This document shows, one piece after another, positions 61,601 through 64,000 of a stretch of 64,000 nt of DNA. Within the stretch, counting starts at the first letter, position 1; the number at the start of each line of letters is the position of its first letter. The stretch is from Owenia fusiformis (lineage: Eukaryota > Annelida > Polychaeta > Sabellida > Oweniidae), in contig CAIIXF020000008.1 of the NCBI GenBank assembly GCA_903813345.2, positions 8,833,278-8,897,277 of the forward strand, given 5' to 3'. The notes beneath the pieces are model-generated. The model made no database searches and was not told where the DNA came from. It was given only the letters and a program-made list of their open reading frames with translations. The translations under genes were made by a program, and so were the position numbers.

Positions 61601-62858
61601 GTCTGAAATCCCTCCATAAATCTCTAAAACAGGAGTTCAAGGACTTACAGGAGGCCCAAGAGAAGTTAACAAGGAATAACAACGAAGTGAATAAACTAAG
61701 GGACCAACTTGAGGGAGAGAGACGTAGCATGAAGACAGAGACCAAATCAATGGGAAATATGCAGACTGAGTACAATCAACTCAAAGATGAGAACTCACGT
61801 TTGAAGAGCTCTAATGATAAACTAAATGGGGAGTATAGGGATCTCCTGAAAGAGCACAAGGGAGTTAAATCTGAGTACAATGGACTGAGATTGAGGCATA
61901 CTGAGCTGCAGGGAGATATGGCAGAGTGCAAAGACCAACTTAACACAATGGATGTTGAGGTGGCAAAGATGGCCAATAAATGTGAGGTATGTCAGTTCAT
62001 GCTTGATAAGTTATATAATGTACTAATCTTTTTTTTTTGTCTTGTAATTAAAGAAATATGAACTTTTCTCTGGCGTTTTATGATAATAAATATGAACACA
62101 GTGGAGTATTACTTATATGTAATGTAATTTTGCTCAATTATTGACAAATATGAGCCATTAAAATGACATCCGGATTAATGTATGATTTCCTGAATAGGAC
62201 ATCAGAATGTGTTTTGCTATACATACATTGTACTCATTGAAGAAGCATCTTTAATACAATGTATCTTCTATCTTACAGGCTTTAGTGAACCTGAACACCA
62301 AGCTAGAGGATGACAACCGTGCATTAATCATGCAGGTCCAGGCTCTGCTCAACCAGAACCAGGAGTTGCTCTTGCAGACCCTTGAGTCCAAGGATCAGTT
62401 CCATGAGGAAGAAATAGTTCTCAGGTATGACTGAGTATGATAGTATGAAAGGCGACATTTGAAGGATTTCTGTTGTTTTTGTTAGAATAGCACTTCTGGA
62501 AATAAAAGTTTTATTCTGATAGATATCCTGATAGATGTCGAGGCTAATCGTCATTAATTGAATCACTTATTGAATTAATTTTGGAATCTTTTGACGTGGA
62601 CACTAAGCTGTACATTACATATAAGTGATACTGCATTGCATTAAAATTTATTATCATAAGACACCAGAGGAAAAGTTCCTATTTCAAATATGTAAAGATA
62701 TTGTTTTATGTTACAGAGACAAGCTTTCTGACCTGAAGAGACAGAAAGAGAAACTTGAAGAGAAGATCATGGACTCTTACAAGAACATCACATCCCCCAA
62801 GAAAAACAGAAGCTTTGGTTCAAATCTTGTCAGGAAAGCTAGAGGCTTCATAACAAAG
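19653..62858 (+). CDS. CCDC88: CCDC88 (Girdin/Daple) homologue, 17 exons, C-terminus outside window
   Basis: Large cytosolic scaffold. Vertebrate members bind actin and dynein through N-terminal and coiled-coil parts and activate G-alpha-i through a C-terminal motif. Seventeen exons (listed individually) join in phase to 4,239 nt, 1,413 codons, with no stop. Seen: start [15 protein letters not shown] matching the family's FMTSPLVTW; a Hook-type helical domain (residues 1 to about 150) with [15 protein letters not shown], closest to Daple; a linker with [19 protein letters not shown]; then a nearly continuous coiled coil to about residue 1370 ([55 protein letters not shown]); and the conserved block [15 protein letters not shown] followed by a basic region. 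The open last donor (AAG|GTTTGT) shows the gene continues. The tail with the expected G-alpha-binding motif is not visible. Confidence 0.96.
19698..20966. other. CCDC88 intron 1
   Basis: 1.27 kb of AT-rich sequence. No exon, RNA gene or recognisable element was seen. Confidence 0.7.
20967..21052 (+). CDS. CCDC88: CCDC88 exon 2
   Basis: Codes [20 protein letters not shown] and YLLTVFKQ plus AT, part of the Hook-type domain (VKTFGP...LVDGVFLNQ in Girdin). Acceptor ATTCAG, donor AT|GTAGGT. Confidence 0.94.
24224..24425. repeat. Palindromic intronic repeat
   Basis: GGCAATATAGTGAAATATTGGACC at 24234 faces GGTCTAATATTTCAATATAATGG around a GAGGGTCAAAGGCCC loop. Further CGACCGG/CCGGTCG words lie to the right. 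Probably an old MITE; its ends are not defined. Confidence 0.5.
25755..27830. mobile_element. Element with GCTCACATGGTGA ends and an internal 340-bp tandem array
   Basis: Inverted ends GCTCACATGGTGA (25757) and TCACCATGTGAGC (to about 27827) enclose GTCCGTCTGTCC simple repeats, then tandem units starting ACCTCTGTCGATAGGATTCC at about 25954, 26105, 26443, 26783, 27119 and 27463. The spacing is about 340 bp except for a short first unit. Each unit carries ATGACTCCTGGTTCAAAAGC and TTTGTCTCGCGAAATTC. No ORF. Elements starting with a GCTCAC word and GTCCGTCC repeats are common in marine invertebrate genomes (general knowledge). Confidence 0.82.
28021..28126 (+). CDS. CCDC88: CCDC88 exon 3
   Basis: Codes (I)[20 protein letters not shown]... 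to ...[10 protein letters not shown], the core of the Hook-type domain. Acceptor TTTTACAG, donor CAG|GTCAGT. 106 nt. Confidence 0.95.
31348..32330. mobile_element. Fold-back mariner-derived element (two inverted transposase ends)
   Basis: The outer ends TACAGGGTGACCGG and CCGGTCACCCTGTA are TA-bounded TIRs. The right half encodes on plus a mariner-type transposase C-terminus ([20 protein letters not shown], from about 31985). The left half (31348 to about 31720) is the reverse complement of the right (about 31980-32330). The arms are about 350 bp, the spacer about 260 bp. The transposase has no N-terminal or catalytic part, so the element is non-autonomous. Confidence 0.88.
32957..33036. repeat. 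Small inverted repeat, GTACACATCCTT type
   Basis: GTACACATCCTTGG at 32957 faces AAGGATGATGTGTAC at 33022-33036. A diverged second copy lies at 36621-36692 (ACATCCTTGGTCCAAGAGT ... GAAGGATGAGA), so this is a dispersed family. Confidence 0.6.
34660..34860. promoter_or_regulatory. Promoter-like motif cluster within CCDC88 intron 3
   Basis: Within 200 bp of otherwise AT-rich intron there are CCCCGCCCCC (GC box), ATGCGCATG (NRF1-like), CATTGGTCAATT (inverted CCAAT) and GATGACGTCAG (full cAMP-response element). This could be an internal promoter, an enhancer or a transposon promoter. No exon is evident just downstream. Confidence 0.25.
36621..36692. repeat. Second copy of the ACATCCTTGG small repeat
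   Basis: Shares ACATCCTTGG, CCAAGAGT and AGGATGA in the same order with 32957-33036. Confidence 0.5.
37625..37690 (+). repeat. Two-copy tandem duplication
   Basis: CAAGATTGGCTTGCTTAAAG followed by GCTTTTTG occurs twice in a row, about 36 bp apart. Confidence 0.85.
37781..37900. repeat. Dispersed TTTGGCAGTTGG repeat (copy 1)
   Basis: ATGTCACCACCAGAAGTGGTGA (hairpin) then TAGTCTCCAACTTTTTGTGG and repeated TTTGGCAGTTGGT. A related copy lies at 45406-45555. Confidence 0.6.
38276..39710. mobile_element. MITE of the TACAGTAAAACCTG family (copy 3), split by another transposon
   Basis: Left end TACAGTAAAACCTGTCTAAT, right end TACAGGTTTCACTGTA. The 5' part runs to 38451 and resumes after 39686. The insert is flanked by a 9-bp duplication of the MITE's own GTTCAGAAT. 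Confidence 0.85.
38452..39686. mobile_element. MULE-like element with tandem-array TIRs, nested in a MITE
   Basis: 1,235 bp flanked by GTTCAGAAT on both sides (38443-38451, 39687-39695), a 9-bp target duplication. The termini GGGTGCACCCCAG and CTGGGTTGACCCC are followed by arrays of a 15-bp unit: CCCAGTTGTCCGAAA about six times on the left, and its complement about eight times on the right (39556-39682). GTTGTCC and GTTCTCC variants alternate. The interior has no recognisable transposase. A 9-bp TSD suggests a Mutator-like (MULE) origin (inference). Confidence 0.85.
41032..42015 (+). mobile_element. Mariner-like element remnant with TIRs over 200 bp
   Basis: The ends TACAGTGTGTCTCAAAAAAA and TTTTTTTTGAGACACTCTGTA are TA-bounded. 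Inverted similarity continues for about 210 bp, through AAAGTTCAATATCTTTCAT and TTGCGCCAACTTCT. A short plus-strand remnant (41400-41510) codes [13 protein letters not shown] and [18 protein letters not shown], recognisable as the WPPRSPDLTPLDFF block of mariner-type transposases with decayed residues. Non-functional. Confidence 0.85.
44318..44387 (+). CDS. CCDC88: CCDC88 exon 4
   Basis: Codes [20 protein letters not shown] and PDS plus G, matching LQQLIVMNLPNVLMIGRDP of Daple. Acceptor TTGCAG, donor G|GTAAGT. 70 nt. Confidence 0.95.
45406..45555. repeat. Dispersed TTTGGCAGTTGG repeat (copy 2)
   Basis: ATGTTACTACCAAAAGTG then TAGTCTGCCACTTTTTTATG and GTGTTTGGCAGTTGG repeats, in the same order as 37781-37900. 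Confidence 0.6.
49188..49440. repeat. Two adjacent inverted repeats (possible fold-back element)
   Basis: First pair: TATTGAATGATTTGAAGTGC and ATACAGGATATATTCTG (from 49193) face their reverse complement ending at about 49328, with about 39-bp arms and 60-bp loop. Second pair: TGCATTGCTACTGAGATT (49351) faces AATCTCAGTAGCAATACAG (to about 49440). Both share CAATACAG words. Confidence 0.8.
49622..49764 (+). CDS. CCDC88: CCDC88 exon 5
   Basis: Completes Val and codes [20 protein letters not shown], then [18 protein letters not shown]..., the most conserved block of the Hook-type domain. Acceptor TTTGAAG (weak pyrimidine tract), donor GAG|GTATGG. 143 nt. Confidence 0.95.
50106..50216 (+). CDS. 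CCDC88: CCDC88 exon 6
   Basis: 37 codons, [20 protein letters not shown] and [17 protein letters not shown]. Less conserved in sequence than its neighbours, but phase-0 at both ends and equivalent to the VTHNQENV...LIDERDE segment. Confidence 0.88.
50628..50767 (+). CDS. CCDC88: CCDC88 exon 7
   Basis: Codes [20 protein letters not shown], then [20 protein letters not shown] and RRLRSE plus GC. It includes the Ser/Pro linker and the [17 protein letters not shown] block that begins the coiled coil. Donor GC|GTATGT. Confidence 0.95.
51122..51509 (+). CDS. CCDC88: CCDC88 exon 8
   Basis: 129 codons of coiled coil with [19 protein letters not shown] and [10 protein letters not shown], strongly conserved in Girdin and Daple. 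Acceptor TCTCCAG, donor CAG|GTATGT. Confidence 0.97.
51752..51890 (+). CDS. CCDC88: CCDC88 exon 9
   Basis: Codes [20 protein letters not shown]..., then ...[19 protein letters not shown] plus G. Matches MERDMDRKKIEELMEENMTLE of Girdin. Donor G|GTAATA. Confidence 0.95.
51975..52138 (+). mobile_element. MITE of the TACAGTAAAACCTG family (copy 4), CCDC88 intron 9
   Basis: Starts TACTGTAAAACCTGTTGAAG and ends TTTTTACTGTA, with GAGGTGTTCCACTT inside. It is only 85 bp after exon 9 and 118 bp before exon 10. Confidence 0.75.
52257..53635 (+). CDS. CCDC88: CCDC88 exon 10 (long coiled-coil exon)
   Basis: 459 codons of uninterrupted heptads rich in ELENENQKL-type repeats, from (G)[20 protein letters not shown] to KKTLTTLRE. 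Includes [16 protein letters not shown], homologous to [16 protein letters not shown]. The largest exon in the window (1,379 nt). Confidence 0.97.
53636..54039. other. CCDC88 intron 10
   Basis: AT-rich. Nothing recognised. Confidence 0.7.
54040..54167 (+). CDS. CCDC88: CCDC88 exon 11
   Basis: Codes [20 protein letters not shown] and [20 protein letters not shown]..., matching DLVSEKLKTQQMNNDLEKL of Girdin. Donor AG|GTGCGA. Confidence 0.95.
55258..55373. repeat. ACTGT pentanucleotide microsatellite, about 23 units
   Basis: ACTGT repeated about 16 times, then five GCTGT, one GGTGT and two ACTGT. The ORFs read across it are artefacts. Confidence 0.97.
57057..57142. mobile_element. 86-bp mariner-type MITE
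   Basis: GAGTGTCCCAAAAAAGTGAAT and ATTCACTTTTTGGGACACCC form TIRs bounded by TA. The interior is only about 40 bp. Confidence 0.8.
57428..57561 (+). mobile_element. MITE of the TACAGTAAAACCTG family (copy 5, right part)
   Basis: Repeated GAGGTGTTCCACTT words leading to the right end CACTTGACAGGTTTCACTG. The left end is missing or highly decayed. Confidence 0.65.
58842..59105. repeat. 40-bp minisatellite just upstream of CCDC88 exon 12
   Basis: About 6.5 copies of a unit containing GTGTCACTCTGTAGTTTGTA and GTAACAGTAGCACAGACTTC, starting at about 58842, 58881, 58919, 58959, 59000, 59041 and 59082. It ends 60 bp before the exon. Confidence 0.9.
59165..59254 (+). CDS. CCDC88: CCDC88 exon 12
   Basis: Codes (S)[20 protein letters not shown] and EEKIHALES plus AG, homologous to RYKLLESKLESTLKKSLEIKEEK. 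Acceptor TCTCCCAG, donor AG|GTAGGA. 90 nt. Confidence 0.94.
59696..59787 (+). repeat. Two-copy tandem duplication in CCDC88 intron 12
   Basis: TTTGATGCAAA..., then ACAAACATGCATTTGG occurs at 59696 and again at 59740, with a period of about 44 bp. The rest of intron 12 (59255-59850) shows nothing. Confidence 0.8.
59851..59986 (+). CDS. CCDC88: CCDC88 exon 13
   Basis: Codes (R)[20 protein letters not shown]..., then ...[15 protein letters not shown], homologous to RLEESTNYNQQLRQELKTVK. Donor AAG|GTAAGT. Confidence 0.95.
59987..60728. other. CCDC88 intron 13
   Basis: AT-rich with a pyrimidine-rich stretch near 60540-60600. No other feature recognised. Confidence 0.7.
60729..60947 (+). CDS. CCDC88: CCDC88 exon 14 (Pro/Gln/His-rich linker)
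   Basis: 73 codons. The first 52 or so are not coiled coil: [20 protein letters not shown], then a His/Thr/Pro stretch with [11 protein letters not shown] repeated as [11 protein letters not shown]. The last 20 resume heptads ([16 protein letters not shown]), matching RELLKVKDRLIEVERN. Confidence 0.93.
61216..61986 (+). CDS. CCDC88: CCDC88 exon 15 (long coiled coil)
   Basis: 257 codons, [20 protein letters not shown]... to ...[31 protein letters not shown] matches [22 protein letters not shown] run of L-x-x-x-H-E/D-x-L repeats lies in the middle. Donor GAG|GTATGT. Confidence 0.97.
62279..62424 (+). CDS. CCDC88: CCDC88 exon 16
   Basis: Codes [20 protein letters not shown] and [20 protein letters not shown], matching LKGNLEEENRHLLDQIQTLMLQN. 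Donor AG|GTATGA. Confidence 0.95.
62717..62858 (+). CDS. CCDC88: CCDC88 exon 17 (end of coiled coil, basic region)
   Basis: Codes (R)[20 protein letters not shown], then [20 protein letters not shown] and ARGFITK. Near-identical to the [20 protein letters not shown] block of Girdin. Donor AAG|GTTTGT, so the transcript continues. Confidence 0.96.
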
Positions 62859-64000
62859 GTTTGTTTATTAAAATAAACTGATATTAAAACTTTTACCCTA
62901 TCTACTGATTTTACAAGGCAGATTTTTGGACCTTGAAACGTTTTAATCCAGCATCCCGTCTTTGTCGGCATGAATATGAATCTGTCACATTTAGAAACTA
63001 ACTTAGTTATCATTAGCGAAACTAACTGTATGCATGCATGTAGTGAAGTAGACAATGATGGGACAATTTCTTCAAGATAATTTCATAGTTTCAAACTCCT
63101 GAAGTACTAGGCCATAGGAGAACCCTCCTAAATGACACCATTTAAGAAACCAAATCCCCACAGAGGTAGATAGAACTGTCATCTAAAAATGACAACCTCA
63201 CAATTCTAAAACCAAAAAACCCAAACAAGTTAGATGACTACCATAAATAGAATTCCAAATACAGTGTACTTCCAATCCATCGTGAAATGTTTGACTTGAA
63301 AATTTTGCTACCTCATTTTTGAAAGCAGCAGTACTTGGAGATTCCAGCATATGATTCCTCAGGCGTATGTATTGTTGTATCAACATGTGTTGTCTCTACA
63401 TGTATTGTGTATTGTTCCTGTATCCCACCTTTTTGTAACATGTACCCTACATACTACAAATGCTTTAGGGATATTGTCCAGGGGCCGTGAATTCGTACGA
63501 TCCCCAATCCAATCCAGATAAATTTTATCTTCTGGGATAAATCTTGGATTACTAATCTGGATTATGATTTGGTGAATTCGTACGATCCAAGGATTATTAG
63601 GGGGAATCCCCAAGATTTATCCAATTTGCATTGGAATACGGATAAAATTTATCCAAAAAGTAATCCACCTCAAGAGGTGGATTGAGATTTATCCTGAGAT
63701 TAATCCGAGGATCGTATGAATTCACCGATTTTTGGATAAATTCTTGGATTAATCCCACAATGCATCATTACCATGACGAAATTTATCCGGATCGGATCGC
63801 GGATCGTACGAATTCACCGGCCCAGATATCAATTGTGGGAGAACAAAGTTATTTCAACAGAGGGAAGGATTATGTAACTTTGTAAGTGTAAAATTTCAGA
63901 TTTTGGCTTGGGGAATGTATGTTAACAAACGAGCAGAGAGAGTGGAATTAATTATGATGAGTAAACCTCTGTTCTCCCCAACAACATGTATTCATGTTTG
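62859..64000. other. CCDC88 intron 17 (start), to window edge
   Basis: Contains the nested palindromic MITE at 63481-63823. No coding exon is seen before the edge. Confidence 0.6.
63481..63823. mobile_element. Nested palindromic MITE with GAATTCGTACGATCC ends
   Basis: The outer ends GGGGCCGTGAATTCGTACGA and TCGTACGAATTCACCGGCCC are inverted. A second inner pair, GGTGAATTCGTACGATCC (63571) and GGATCGTATGAATTCACC (to 63726), surrounds a perfect CCACCTCAAGAGGTGG centre. GGATTA/TAATCC and GGATAAATTTATCC words fill the interior. Confidence 0.85.

Noticed and set aside
1-64000. tRNA, rRNA or CRISPR-like features
   Set aside because: No tRNA A/B-box pair with cloverleaf, no rRNA similarity and no spaced direct-repeat array were seen. 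The tandem repeats here are minisatellites without unique spacers.

Overview
The window is animal nuclear DNA. It is AT-rich, with small GT-AG exons scattered through very long introns, and it is packed with terminal-inverted-repeat (TIR) elements plus one CR1/Jockey-type retrotransposon. The three host genes are ordinary metazoan families. The LINE type, the GTCCGTCC-type repeats and the MITE load suggest a marine invertebrate, but the sequence alone does not fix the phylum.

Layout. (1) 1508-11858, minus strand: a complete seven-exon TMX1 homologue, an ER thioredoxin-related transmembrane protein (261 aa) with active site CPAC. Its first intron carries a same-strand LINE (about 5963-9.9 kb). 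Its second intron is about two-thirds filled by a minisatellite whose unit copies the exon-2/intron-2 splice-donor junction. (2) 11859-13509: head-to-head intergenic region. (3) 13510-16030, plus strand: a complete four-exon MCFD2-like gene (190 aa, signal peptide, two EF-hands, charged C-terminal extension). (4) 16031-19652: intergenic, almost entirely nested MITEs, including a hAT-type element with a perfect 8-bp target duplication. (5) 19653-62858 and beyond the right edge, plus strand: seventeen exons of a CCDC88 (Girdin/Daple) homologue. They encode 1,413 in-frame codons, namely a Hook-type N-terminal domain and a very long coiled coil. The C-terminal region lies outside the window.

All exon phases join without a break, which gives high confidence in the three gene models. 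TMX1 and MCFD2 both act in the ER or early secretory pathway and share a divergent intergenic region. CCDC88 proteins link actin, dynein and G-protein signalling and have no evident functional tie to the other two. Most sequence outside the exons is repeat-derived. The most unusual items are the splice-donor minisatellite in TMX1, a MULE-like element whose TIRs are tandem arrays and which sits inside another MITE, and a fold-back element made of two inverted copies of a mariner transposase end.
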